The position numbers were made by a program, and so were the translations under genes. A model generated the notes under the pieces. It was not told the DNA's origin and made no database searches. It saw only the letters and a program-made list of their open reading frames with translations. From the NCBI RefSeq assembly GCF_022229005.1, contig NZ_JAKKFD010000001.1:124001-188000 (forward strand): a stretch of 64,000 nucleotides of DNA. Direction: 5' to 3'. Origin of the DNA: Micromonospora trifolii (lineage in GTDB: Bacteria; Actinomycetota; Actinomycetes; Mycobacteriales; Micromonosporaceae). Positions 27,071-35,853 of this stretch are shown piece after piece (the first letter of the stretch is position 1; each line of letters starts with the position of its first letter).

Positions 27071-28471
27071 TCAGAGCACCTTGCCCGGGTTGAGCAGGCC
27101 GGCCGGGTCGAGCGCCAACTTGATCGCCTGATGGACCCGGACACCGACCGGCCCGATCTCCCGGGCCAGCCAGTCCCGCTTGAGCAGCCCCACCCCGTGC
27201 TCGCCGGTGCACGTGCCGCCCAGGTCCAGGCCGAGCCGCATGATCTCGTCGAAGGCCCGTCGACCCCGTTGCACGCTCGCCGGGTCGGCCCGGTCGACAA
27301 CGATGTTCGGGTGCATGTTGCCGTCCCCGGCGTGCCCGACCACGCCGATCGGCACCTCGCACTCGGCCGCGATCCGGGCGACCCCGTCCAGGAGCGCCGC
27401 GAGCGCGCCGCGCGGCACCGCCACGTCGTCGATCACCAGACCGCCGTTGCCGCCCGGGTAGGTGTCCGCCGCGAACTTCTCCATGGCCGGGTGGGCCAGC
27501 CGGCGAGCCTGGAGCAGCGCCGCCGCCTCCACCGCGTCGGTGGCCGCGTAGACCTCGTCGGCGCCGACGGCCTCACACACCTCGGCCAGCACGGCCAGGT
27601 CGTCCGCCGCCCGGGAGCCGGTGTCGGCGGCGGCCAGCAACAGGGCCTGCGCGTCGGTCCGCAACCCCATCGGCTGGTACGCCTCGATCGCCCGCAGGTG
27701 GGTCTGGTCCAGCATCTCCAGCAGGCTGGGGGTGAGCCCGCGAGCCGCGATCTCGGCCACCGCCGCGCCGGCCGTTGCGGTCGATCCGAAGACCGCCACC
27801 AGGGTCAGTGAGTCGGCCGGGGCGGGGCGCAGCGCCACTGTCACCTCGGTGATCACGCCGAGGGTGCCCTCCGAACCGACGAACAGTCGGGTCAGGTCGT
27901 AGCCGGCCACCCCCTTGGCCGTACGCCGGCCGGTGCGCAGCACCTCGCCGGAGGCGAGCACCACCTCCAGGCCGAGCACGTACTCGGTGGTGACGCCGTA
28001 CTTCACACAGCACATGCCGCCGGCGTTGGTGGCCACGTTGCCGCCGATGGTGGAGGACTCCCAGGAGCCGGGGTCCGGCGGGTACCAGAGGCCCTGTCTG
28101 GCCACCGCCCCGGCCAGCGCCGCGTTGACCACGCCCGGCTGGACCACGGCGATCCGGCTCACCGGGTCGATCTCCCGGATCTCGTTCATCGCGACGGTGC
28201 TGAGCACCACAGCGCCGTCCACAGCGTTCGCCGCGCCGGCCAGCCCGGTCCGCGCGCCCTGCGGCACCACCGGTACGCCGTGCCGCGCCGCCGCCTGGAC
28301 CACGGCGACCACCTGCTCGGTGTCGCGCGGGCGGGTCACCACCAGCGGGACGCCGGCCGCGCACAGGTCGGCCTCGTCCCGCTGGTGCATGCGCAGCAGG
28401 TCCGGGTCGGTGAGCACGGCGTCGTCACCGAGCGCGGCGCGCAGGTCGTCGAGGAGCGCGGTGGGGGCCAT
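27071..28471 (-). CDS. FAD-linked 2-hydroxyacid oxidase (GlcD family)
   Basis: The 466-residue product belongs to the vanillyl-alcohol-oxidase/GlcD superfamily. The FAD-binding domain holds VVPQGARTGLAGAANAVDGA and DPGSWESSTIGGNVATNAGG; the C-terminal domain ends with GTCTGEHGVGLLKRDWL. Family members oxidise glycolate, D-lactate or D-2-hydroxyglutarate. There is no glcE or glcF neighbour, so a single-subunit D-lactate dehydrogenase is the simplest reading. The ATG at 28471 was chosen over upstream starts because homology-like sequence begins there. Confidence 0.85.
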   Translation of the reverse strand: MAPTALLDDLRAALGDDAVLTDPDLLRMHQRDEADLCAAGVPLVVTRPRDTEQVVAVVQAAARHGVPVVPQGARTGLAGAANAVDGAVVLSTVAMNEIREIDPVSRIAVVQPGVVNAALAGAVARQGLWYPPDPGSWESSTIGGNVATNAGGMCCVKYGVTTEYVLGLEVVLASGEVLRTGRRTAKGVAGYDLTRLFVGSEGTLGVITEVTVALRPAPADSLTLVAVFGSTATAGAAVAEIAARGLTPSLLEMLDQTHLRAIEAYQPMGLRTDAQALLLAAADTGSRAADDLAVLAEVCEAVGADEVYAATDAVEAAALLQARRLAHPAMEKFAADTYPGGNGGLVIDDVAVPRGALAALLDGVARIAAECEVPIGVVGHAGDGNMHPNIVVDRADPASVQRGRRAFDEIMRLGLDLGGTCTGEHGVGLLKRDWLAREIGPVGVRVHQAIKLALDPAGLLNPGKVL

Positions 28472-28538
28472 GCGACCGAGGCTAAGTCGCCGACCGGCGA
28501 TCATCAACATGATCGACTGGGCGGGATAACTTGGGCCC

Positions 28539-28823
28539 ATGCTCTACCTGGACCGGCCGGCCTGGCCGTGGCGCGGTCGGCTCTGGTCGCACCTGATCAG
28601 TGACGTCTCATACGCCGAGCTGCACGCCTTCGCCGAAGCGCTCGGCGCGCCCCGGCGCGGGTTCGACCGGGACCACTACGACATCCCGGCCGACCGGTTC
28701 GCGGCGGCGGTGTGGCTCGGTGCCCAGGTGGTGCCGAGCCGGGAGCTGGTCCGGTTACTCCGCACCGCCGGGCTGCGTCGGCCGAAGCACCTGGTCAGCC
28801 CGCGGTCTCCGGCTCCCCGGTGA
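28539..28823 (+). CDS. DUF4031 domain protein
   Basis: The 94-residue product is almost entirely the DUF4031 domain: YLDRPAWPWRGRLWSHLISD at the start, then RRGFDRDHYDIPADRF, with conserved W, H and D/Y residues. The function is unknown. The -10-like GATAAC eight bases before the ATG suggests a leaderless transcript. Its 3' end overlaps the 3' end of the opposing HD-domain gene by 29 bases. Confidence 0.85.
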   Translation: MLYLDRPAWPWRGRLWSHLISDVSYAELHAFAEALGAPRRGFDRDHYDIPADRFAAAVWLGAQVVPSRELVRLLRTAGLRRPKHLVSPRSPAPR

Positions 28824-29469
28824 GCGCGGCCAGCTCGCGGCGCACGTTGCCCCGGGCGGGCTCTTCCCACCGGCTCGCCAGCGGCGGCGACCGGAACAGC
28901 GCGGGCAGCGCCAGCAGGCCGGTCAACACGGCGGCCCGCCCAGCCCGGAAGGCCGGCTCCGGCACGTGGGCGTACTCCTGGCGGATCGCCGCCGCGTAAC
29001 GCTCGTAGCGGGCCGGCGGCGCGGCCAGCACTGCCAGGTCCGCATCGCACAGCAACACCCCGTCCCGGTCGCCCGGCGTCACAGTGTGTCCGGCGGTGAG
29101 CAGCACCAGCCGGTGCACCTCGGCCACCGTGGGCGTCGGCACCCCGAGCCCGGTGAGCACGCTCTCGGCCAGTGCGGCGCTGTCCCGTTCGTTGGTGTCG
29201 CCAGCGGCCCGGGGGTCGTAGACCGCGTCGTGGAACCAGGCCGCCAGCCGGACCACGTCGGCCCGAGCGGCCAGGTCGGCGTGCTGGTCCACCACGTCGA
29301 GCACCGCCGTCAGATGGGCCAGCGTGTGGTAGCGGCGGTGCGGCTCCCGCCAGCGGGCGATCACCTGTTCACCGGCCCGGGTCGTGTCCGGGTCGGGCCT
29401 CGCGCCGGCACCCCGGGCCGCCGCCCGCCACCGGTCCAACAGATCAACCACCGCCCGAGTCTGCCGCAT
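28795..29469 (-). CDS. HD-domain metal-dependent phosphohydrolase
   Basis: The 224-residue product has the metal-binding HD motif in AAWFHDAVYD and earlier histidines in HRRYHTLAH, the layout of predicted HD-superfamily hydrolases (YpgQ-like or similar). A later Asp (LLCDADLAVLA) completes the likely metal set. The substrate is unknown; nucleotides are usual for the fold. It converges on the DUF4031 gene and diverges from the FUSC gene. Confidence 0.82.
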   Translation of the reverse strand: MRQTRAVVDLLDRWRAAARGAGARPDPDTTRAGEQVIARWREPHRRYHTLAHLTAVLDVVDQHADLAARADVVRLAAWFHDAVYDPRAAGDTNERDSAALAESVLTGLGVPTPTVAEVHRLVLLTAGHTVTPGDRDGVLLCDADLAVLAAPPARYERYAAAIRQEYAHVPEPAFRAGRAAVLTGLLALPALFRSPPLASRWEEPARGNVRRELAALTGEPETAG

Positions 29470-29527
29470 GCGCCCACGACGCGCGGGAAGGGAGGGTTCA
29501 GCGGGCCCACCACGGGTAGTCGCGCCC

Positions 29528-30793
29528 ATGGCCGTGGCCCGGGACAAGCGACCTCCGATGGTGCGACGTACCGCGCTGCGCGACGGATTGGTGGACATCG
29601 ACGGCGCGCGGATCGCCGAGGCCACCGAACAGCTGCGCCACCGTGGCCGGGCCACCCTGCACGACCGACTGCACCGGGTACGGATGGCCGGCGGGCTCGC
29701 CGTGCAGGCCGGGCTGGCCGCCGGGCTCGCGTACCTGATCTCGCACAAGTTGCTCGGTAACCCGCAACCGGTCTTCGCGCCGATCTCCGCGGTCGGCACC
29801 CTGGCCGCGTCGGTCGGTCAGCGGTTCCGCCGGACCGTGGAGCTGATCGTCGGGGTGGGCGTCGGGGTGGCCGTCGGTGACCTCCTGATCTACCTGCTCG
29901 GCACCGGGGCGTGGCAGCTCGGCCTGGTGGTCACAGTGGCCATCCTGCTCACCATCTTCGCCGGAGCGAGCGTGGCCATCGTCATCCAGGCGGCGGCCAC
30001 GGCGGTGCTGATCGTGACGCTGAGCCCGTCGACCCAGAACCTGGAGATCCCCCGCTTCGTCGACGCGTTCCTCGGCGGTGGGATCGCGCTGCTGGTCACG
30101 GCGGTGCTGCTGCCTCTGAACCCACTCCGAGTGATCAACCGGGCGGCCCGACCCGCCCTGGACCTGCTCGCCGCCCAACTCGACGCCACCGCCGACGGCC
30201 TGCGCAACCGGAACCGCGCTGCCATCCAGGGCGCGCTGGAGAGGCTGCGCAACAACAAGGAGGAGTTGGCCACGTTGGGCGAGGCGATCGAGGGAGCCAA
30301 GGAGACCGCCACCCTCTCCCCGGCCCGCTGGCACCGCCGCGACGAGCTGACCCACTACGCGGAGGCGGCCGACCCGATCGACAGGGCGATGCGCAACAGC
30401 GGCACGCTGATCCGCCGGTCCGTCACCTTGATCGAGGACGAGGAACCGGTGCCCGATCCGATGCCGGATGCGATCGGCCACCTCGCCGAGTCGGTCCGGC
30501 TGCTCAAGCACGAGTTCGCCGCCGGTGAGGAGCCGGAGAAGGCCCGGGAGCGGTCACTGCGGGCGGTCAGCGAGGCCGGGCGGGCGTATGGCGCCGGGGT
30601 GGGATTCTCCGGCAGCGTGGTGGTCGCCCAGATCCGCACCACCGCTAGCGATCTGCTGGTCGCCTCCGGCATCGAGCAGGAGGAGGCGAACCGGTGGATC
30701 CGCACCGCCTTCGGGGAGCAGGAGCGGCCGGTCGGTGAGCCCGCCGAGCCCGGCGAGACACCGAAGCCACCCACCGCCCCGCCGGTCGGCTGA
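29528..30793 (+). CDS. FUSC-family (aromatic acid exporter-like) membrane protein
   Basis: The 421-residue product has an N-terminal cytoplasmic part, about five or six membrane helices (residues 55-190, including GNPQPVFAPISAVGTLAASVG) and a long cytoplasmic helical C-terminal half (200-400) with a Pro-rich tail. This is the half-size FUSC arrangement seen in YgaE/YqjA-like putative exporters. An ATG at 29558 is an alternative start. It converges on the desulfurase-like gene. Confidence 0.8.
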   Translation: MAVARDKRPPMVRRTALRDGLVDIDGARIAEATEQLRHRGRATLHDRLHRVRMAGGLAVQAGLAAGLAYLISHKLLGNPQPVFAPISAVGTLAASVGQRFRRTVELIVGVGVGVAVGDLLIYLLGTGAWQLGLVVTVAILLTIFAGASVAIVIQAAATAVLIVTLSPSTQNLEIPRFVDAFLGGGIALLVTAVLLPLNPLRVINRAARPALDLLAAQLDATADGLRNRNRAAIQGALERLRNNKEELATLGEAIEGAKETATLSPARWHRRDELTHYAEAADPIDRAMRNSGTLIRRSVTLIEDEEPVPDPMPDAIGHLAESVRLLKHEFAAGEEPEKARERSLRAVSEAGRAYGAGVGFSGSVVVAQIRTTASDLLVASGIEQEEANRWIRTAFGEQERPVGEPAEPGETPKPPTAPPVG

Positions 30794-30802
30794 ACGCCGG
30801 CC

Positions 30803-32071
30803 TCAGCCCAGCTCGGCCAGCGCCGCGAGCAGCCGGTCCACCTCAGCGGCAGTGCTGCCCAGCCCGATGCTGGCCCGCAGCGCGGTGGGCGGCAGGTCCC
30901 GTCGGCCGGTCCGCCCCGCCGCCTCGCTGAGCAGACGCCGGGCCAGCGGGTGGGCACAGAACAACCCGTCCCGTACGCCGATGTGGTGCTCCGCGGCCAG
31001 CCGCGTGGCCACCTCGGTGGAGTCCCAGCCGGCGACCACGAACGAGACGATGCCGACCCGGGGCGCGTCCGGGTCGAAGGTGCGCAGCTCGACGACGTGC
31101 GGCAGGGCGGCGAGGCCGCCCCGCAGCCGGGCCAGCAGGGCCTGCTCGTGGGCGGCCAGCGCGCCCTGGTCCGCCTCGTCGAGCGCCTTGCACACCGCCG
31201 CCAGCGCAACCGCGCCGAGCAGGTTCGGGGTGCCGCCCTCGTGTCGGGCCGGACCGGTTGCCCAGGTCACGTCGTGGGTGGCCGGCCCGACGTGGCTGGT
31301 GGCCCCACCACCGGCCAGGTAAGGCGGGGCCGCGTCCAGCCAGTCGGCCCGGCCGATCAACACGCCCGCGCCGAACGGCGCATACAGCTTGTGGCCCGAC
31401 ACGGCCAGGTAGTCGACGTCGAGCGTGAGCAGGTCGACCGGGGCGTGCGGGGCGAGCTGCGCGGCGTCGAGCACGATCCGGGCACCGTGCCGGTGGGCCA
31501 CCCGCGCCAGTTCGGCGACCGGCCACCGTTCACCTGTCACGTTGCTCGCACCGGTCACCGCTACCAGCACCGGCAGCGCGGGGCTGCTGCCCCGGCGCAG
31601 CTCGGTGAGGGCGGCGGCGAGATCGCGTACCGCCCCGGCGGGGTCGCTGGGCACCGGCAGCCGCACCGACCCGCGCGGCCAGGGCAGCAGGTTGGCATGG
31701 TGTTCGCCAGCGAACGTGACCACAGTCGTGCCGGCCGGCACGGCCCGCGCCAGCAGGTTGAGCGCGTCAGTGGTGTTGCGGGTGAAGATCACATGATCGT
31801 CGGCGCGGGCGCCGAAGAAGTCGCCGATCGTCTGTCGGGCCTGCTCGTAGGCGAGGGTGCAGCGCCGCGACAGCGCTCCCGCCCCGCGATGCACGCTGGC
31901 GTACCAGGGCAGCAGTTCGGCCACCGCGTCGGCGGCGGCCCGCGCGCACGGCGCACTGGCCGCGTAGTCCAGGTTGATCTCCCCGGGCACGCCGAGGACG
32001 TCGAGCGGCGCGGACTGCGCCGACGGCACTGTGGGCAGGCTGGGCAGCGAGGGGACGAGAGTGACGGACAC
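30803..32071 (-). CDS. Cysteine-desulfurase-like class V aminotransferase
   Basis: The 422-residue product has the fold-type I PLP core: NLDYAASAPCARAAADAV at the start, EHHANLLPW (substrate His), LDAAQLAPHA, and the PLP lysine Lys228 in SGHKLYAPFGAG. Cys372 in LFCAHPLARRLL is at the place of the persulfide cysteine of SufS/CsdA enzymes. It should therefore remove sulfur from cysteine or a related amino acid. The GTG start follows GGAGG. A SAM-IV riboswitch precedes it, tying it to sulfur-amino-acid state rather than to general iron-sulfur assembly; no suf genes are nearby. Confidence 0.85.
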   Translation of the reverse strand: MSVTLVPSLPSLPTVPSAQSAPLDVLGVPGEINLDYAASAPCARAAADAVAELLPWYASVHRGAGALSRRCTLAYEQARQTIGDFFGARADDHVIFTRNTTDALNLLARAVPAGTTVVTFAGEHHANLLPWPRGSVRLPVPSDPAGAVRDLAAALTELRRGSSPALPVLVAVTGASNVTGERWPVAELARVAHRHGARIVLDAAQLAPHAPVDLLTLDVDYLAVSGHKLYAPFGAGVLIGRADWLDAAPPYLAGGGATSHVGPATHDVTWATGPARHEGGTPNLLGAVALAAVCKALDEADQGALAAHEQALLARLRGGLAALPHVVELRTFDPDAPRVGIVSFVVAGWDSTEVATRLAAEHHIGVRDGLFCAHPLARRLLSEAAGRTGRRDLPPTALRASIGLGSTAAEVDRLLAALAELG

Positions 32072-32117
32072 GCCGGAACCTCCGGGGTCAGGGACCCCGG
32101 GTGCGACATCGGGACGG

Positions 32118-32238
32118 GGTCCGCGCTTGCCCAGCACACCGATCGGGCTGGGCCCGGTCATCACCCGGGGCACCCCACCGCGAACTCGACGAGGGTTGCC
32201 GGCCAGCAAGCCGGGGCTTGACGCTGGCGCTCGTGACC
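32118..32238 (-). ncRNA. SAM-IV riboswitch
   Basis: Read on the reverse strand, the element begins GGTCACGAGCGCCAGCGTCA and contains GGCTTGCTGGCCGGCAACCC, GGTGGGGTGCCCCGGGTGAT, GACC and a 3' part ending GGCAAGCGCGGACC. This matches my recollection of the actinobacterial SAM-IV aptamer closely, including its length of about 120 nt and the 3' pseudoknot strand. Between it and the gene, an eight-pair hairpin (32083-32100) has the ribosome site GGAGG at its 3' edge, which gives a plausible translational switch. Confidence 0.92.
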
Positions 32239-32303
32239 TGCCGGCAGCATAGCGGCTACCGATGCGCCCGAACCAGCCGGCGGCGGATGGCTACGCTGAC
32301 CGC

Positions 32304-33752
32304 ATGGCCGACACCCCGCCCGGTTCACCGCTGCCGCCGTCGCCCGCCGCCCCGCCTGCGCCCGCCGTCCCGCCCCTGGGTGAGACGCCCCGGATGCCGC
32401 TGCGCCGACTGGGCTGGCGGCGGTTCCTGGTGCTGGCCGGGGTGGTGCTGTTCATCGCCGGATGCGCGACGTTCACTGTCAACGAGATCGGTCAGGATCT
32501 CGGGCTGCAGGCGCTGCTGATCGGGGTGGCCGCCGCCATCCTGCCGGTGCCGGTGCTGGTCGCCTGCTACCTCTGGTTGGACCGGTACGAACCCGAGCCG
32601 CTGAAGTATCTGATCTTCTGCTTCGCCTGGGGGGCGTTCGTCTCCACCGCTGCCTCGCTCAAGGTGAACAGGTTCGGCGCCGAACAGTTCGCGGCCGTGG
32701 GCCTGCCGGATGCGCTCACCGGGGTGCTGGTGGCGCCGTTCATCGAAGAGCTGACCAAGGCGCTGGGCCCGATCCTGCTGCTGGTGTTCCGCCGCCGCGA
32801 GTGGTCCGGGATCACCGACGGCCTGGTCTACTGCGGGCTCAGCGCGGTCGGCTTCGCGATGGTGGAGAACATTCTCTACCTGGGCGGCTTGGGGTACGCG
32901 TCCGGCGCAGACCGGTACGGCCCGGCCACCGGCATCCAGCAGGTCATCGCGATCTTCATCCTACGGATCCTGCTGTTCGGGTTCGCCCATCCCCTTTTCA
33001 CCTCGATGACCGGTGTGGGGCTGGGTATCGCCTCCCGGACGGCCGATCGGCGCATCCGGGTGCTCGCCCCGATCGCCGGCCTGCTGCTGGCGATGATGCT
33101 GCACGGCACGTGGAACCTGCTGCCCACGCTGACCCAGGCCACCGGCGAGGCCATGATCATGTTGTACGGCTTCCTGGGCCTCATGGTGCCGGTCTTCTTC
33201 GGCACCGTGGGGCTGGCGCTGTGGTTGCGCGCCTGGGAGGGGCGGCTCACCGAGCGGGTCCTGCCCGACTACGTCCGCGCCGGCTGGCTCAGCCCGCCCG
33301 AGGTGGCCGCCCTGAGCAGTCTCGGCCGACGGCACGCCGCCCGCAGTTGGGCGCGGAGGGTGGCCGGCGATGCCGGGGTGGGGGCGATGCGGGGTTACCA
33401 GTCCGCCGCCACCCGGCTGGCCCTGCTACGCGACGGTGCGCTGCGCGGCCTGGACCGCAAACCCGCCGACCAGGAGCGGACCGCCCGCGAGGAGCGGGAG
33501 CTGCTGGACGCGATCACCGAGTACCGGTCGTTCTTCGTGGGTCGGGACCCGCAGGCCCCGGCGGGGGTCTGGGACGGCAGCCGCTACCACCTGCGCTTTC
33601 CGGACGGCACACAGCGCGCCGTGGACGCACCGGACGAGCCGGTGGTGCCGATCCCGGTGGTGTTGGCTCCCGCCCCGGCCCCGGTGGGGTACGCCCCGTC
33701 CGGCTGGCCCGGCCTGCGCCCGGCGTCGCCCTGGCCGCCGACGCACCCCTGA
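32304..33752 (+). CDS. PrsW-family intramembrane metalloprotease
   Basis: The 482-residue product has a Pro-rich N-terminal tail, about eight helices and a long cytoplasmic C-terminus. PrsW motifs are present: FIEELTKALGP, GFAMVENILYLGG, FAHPLFTSMTGVGLG and MLHGTWN, which supply the Glu and His ligands expected for the metal. PrsW cleaves anti-sigma factors in Bacillus; the target here is unknown, and no anti-sigma gene is adjacent. TACGCT six bases before the ATG suggests a leaderless transcript. Confidence 0.87.
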   Translation: MADTPPGSPLPPSPAAPPAPAVPPLGETPRMPLRRLGWRRFLVLAGVVLFIAGCATFTVNEIGQDLGLQALLIGVAAAILPVPVLVACYLWLDRYEPEPLKYLIFCFAWGAFVSTAASLKVNRFGAEQFAAVGLPDALTGVLVAPFIEELTKALGPILLLVFRRREWSGITDGLVYCGLSAVGFAMVENILYLGGLGYASGADRYGPATGIQQVIAIFILRILLFGFAHPLFTSMTGVGLGIASRTADRRIRVLAPIAGLLLAMMLHGTWNLLPTLTQATGEAMIMLYGFLGLMVPVFFGTVGLALWLRAWEGRLTERVLPDYVRAGWLSPPEVAALSSLGRRHAARSWARRVAGDAGVGAMRGYQSAATRLALLRDGALRGLDRKPADQERTAREERELLDAITEYRSFFVGRDPQAPAGVWDGSRYHLRFPDGTQRAVDAPDEPVVPIPVVLAPAPAPVGYAPSGWPGLRPASPWPPTHP

Positions 33753-33779
33753 CAGCTGCGGGTTGGTCGGCGGTGCGGT

Positions 33780-33947
33780 TCAGGCCAGCAGCGACGTGAG
33801 GAAGTCACCGAGGCCCTGGAACATCGCGATCAGCGCGGCCCCGATCCCTCGGAACATCTGCGCGGCGCCGTCCGGCCGAAAGGCCATGAAGTAGATCAGG
33901 AACGCGACACTGCCCCAGGTCAACAGCTTCTTCACGAATACTGGCAT
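33780..33947 (-). CDS. Small membrane protein, 55 residues
   Basis: An ATG at 33947 with GGAGGGA just upstream opens a 55-codon frame. The product begins MPVFVKKLLTWGSVAFLIYF, one hydrophobic helix, followed by an amphipathic helix rich in A, I, L, M and F (MFRGIGAALIAMFQGLGDFL). Ribosome site, codon pattern and composition support a real gene. The family is unknown to me. It lies between prsW (converging) and the GroES-like gene. Confidence 0.68.
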   Translation of the reverse strand: MPVFVKKLLTWGSVAFLIYFMAFRPDGAAQMFRGIGAALIAMFQGLGDFLTSLLA

Positions 33948-34040
33948 CGTCCCTCCCCAGGGCCACGGTCGCCGGATGGCTTCCCGTCGTGCGGCTGGGC
34001 AAACGGTGCGCGACGGGGCCTGGTGGCCGGGGGAGGTGCG

Positions 34041-34379
34041 TCAGAGGTAGAGGCCGGTCGAGTCGTTCTCGATGCGCTCGGCGGCCACGGCGTGCACGTC
34101 CCGCTCCCGCAGCAGCACGTAACCGCGGCCGTGCAGCTCGACCTCGGAGCGGTCGTCCGGGTCGAAGAGCACCCGGTCGCCGGAGACGATGGCGCGGACG
34201 TTCGGCCCCACCCCGACCGCTGTGGCCCAGGCGAGGCGCTTGCCGACCGCGGCGGTCGCCGGAATGACGATGCCGGCGGTGGAGCGGCGTTCGCCCTCGC
34301 TGCCCTCCATCCGCACCAGCACGCGGTCGTGCAGCAGGCGGATCGGCAGGCCGGCGTCGAGATCGTTGTCGACGGTCAC
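34041..34379 (-). CDS. GroES-like co-chaperonin family protein
   Basis: The 112-residue product carries the Cpn10 fold: LPIRLLHDRVLVRME, a mobile-loop-like GERRSTAGIVIPATAA, and VSGDRVLFDPDDRSEVELHG. The chaperonin-10 core is extended by about ten residues at each end compared with normal GroES (about 97-100 residues), and the mobile loop fits the usual SAGGIVLP pattern only partly. It could serve the GroEL at 18878 or have its own function. The GTG at 34379 stands seven bases after TAGCGT, indicating a leaderless transcript. No CIRCE element was seen. Confidence 0.82.
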   Translation of the reverse strand: MTVDNDLDAGLPIRLLHDRVLVRMEGSEGERRSTAGIVIPATAAVGKRLAWATAVGVGPNVRAIVSGDRVLFDPDDRSEVELHGRGYVLLRERDVHAVAAERIENDSTGLYL

Positions 34380-34538
34380 GCCGCAGACGCTACCGTGTGG
34401 CCGACGGTGGCCTGCCGACGGTTACGCCGGAGGTGGTCGGGGCATTGTGTGGCGGAACCGCCCTACGGTGTCGGGAACGGACGTATGCTGTCCGACCTGT
34501 CGCCGTTGGCGGGCCGGGTTTTCTGCCAGGAGGTGCGC

Positions 34539-35849
34539 TTGAGCCGCTTCGAGCGGGTACGCGGGCGGCTTCGCCGCGCCTACCAGTCACGACAGGAGTC
34601 GGCGCGCGTCGACGAGGGCCCCTCGGGTGACGCGTTGAACGACGCGTCGGAGGCGGCCCGGGTGGCGTCGCCGGCCGTGCCGGGGCCGACCGCGCCGCCG
34701 AGCGCCACGGTCTACGGCGCGCAATCTCCGGTGGACCTGCACAGCTCCACCTCCAGCCGGGACGACGCCGACGTTCCGCACGGGCTGCGGATCGCCGCCG
34801 CGTGGTGTTGGCGACTGATCGTGATCGGTGTGGTGGCCTGGGCCCTGCTGCGGATCGTCGGCACGATCAAGATCGTGATCATTCCGCTGGCCATCGCGCT
34901 GCTGCTCTCCGCGCTGCTCGCCCCGGCGGTGGGCTGGCTGCTGCGGGCCCGGCTTCCTCGGTCGCTGGCGACGGCGGTGGTGCTTGTCGGCGGCCTGGTC
35001 GCGGTGATCGGCACGCTGACGCTTGTGGTCAACGAGTTCATTCGTGGCGTACCGGAGCTGAGCGAAAAGTCGTCGGAGGGTGTCCGGCAGATCCAGAACT
35101 GGCTGAAGACGGGCCCGCTGCACCTCTCCGACACCCAGCTCGACAGGTACATCGACGAGGCGCAGGCCTGGATCAACTCCAACACCTCCAATCTCACTAG
35201 TGGCGCGCTGAGCACCGCCGCGACGCTGGCCGAGGTGCTGACCGGCACGCTGCTGGTGCTCTTCGCGACGTTCTTCTTCCTGCGCGACGGCAACCGGATC
35301 TGGCGCTTCCTGGTCCGGCTGCTGCCGGTGGCCGCCCGGTGGAAGGTCGACGACGCGGGTCGCGCCTCCTGGCACACGCTCGGCGCCTACGTCCGCGCGA
35401 CAGTGCTGGTCGCCTTCATCGACGCTGTCGGCATCGGCATCTTCCTGGTCGTCTTCGACATTCCGTTCGCCTTCCCGCTGGCCGCGCTGGTCTTCCTCGG
35501 CGCGTTCATCCCGATCGTCGGTGCGGCGCTCTCCGGCGGCGTGGCGGTGCTGGTGGCCCTCGTCGACAGCGGCCCGGTCACCGCGTTGATCATCCTCGGC
35601 GCGGTGATCGGCGTGCAGCAGATCGAGGGGCACGTGCTGCAACCGCTGATCATGGGCCGGGCGGTCGCCCTGCACCCGCTCGCGGTGATCATCGGTATCG
35701 CCGCCGGTGTCGTACTGGCCGGCATCACCGGCGCGCTGGTCTCCGTGCCGCTCATCGCGGTGCTGAACACCGCGGTCCGCCGGCTTGCCGCCCGTAGGGT
35801 CCCGGACACCCCGCCCGACGCCGTGGTCGTCGCCTCCCAGGCCCCCTAG
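34539..35849 (+). CDS. AI-2E family membrane transporter
   Basis: The 436-residue product has a 90-residue Ser/Ala-rich cytoplasmic N-terminus and about eight helices in the PerM/AI-2E arrangement, with RVPELSEKSSEGVRQIQNWL in the large middle loop and GVQQIEGHVLQPLIMGRAV, the family signature. Members export small molecules or act as Na+/H+ antiporters. The TTG at 34539 is the likely start because AGGAGGTGC precedes it. Confidence 0.85.
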   Translation: MSRFERVRGRLRRAYQSRQESARVDEGPSGDALNDASEAARVASPAVPGPTAPPSATVYGAQSPVDLHSSTSSRDDADVPHGLRIAAAWCWRLIVIGVVAWALLRIVGTIKIVIIPLAIALLLSALLAPAVGWLLRARLPRSLATAVVLVGGLVAVIGTLTLVVNEFIRGVPELSEKSSEGVRQIQNWLKTGPLHLSDTQLDRYIDEAQAWINSNTSNLTSGALSTAATLAEVLTGTLLVLFATFFFLRDGNRIWRFLVRLLPVAARWKVDDAGRASWHTLGAYVRATVLVAFIDAVGIGIFLVVFDIPFAFPLAALVFLGAFIPIVGAALSGGVAVLVALVDSGPVTALIILGAVIGVQQIEGHVLQPLIMGRAVALHPLAVIIGIAAGVVLAGITGALVSVPLIAVLNTAVRRLAARRVPDTPPDAVVVASQAP

Positions 35850-35853
35850 CGCG

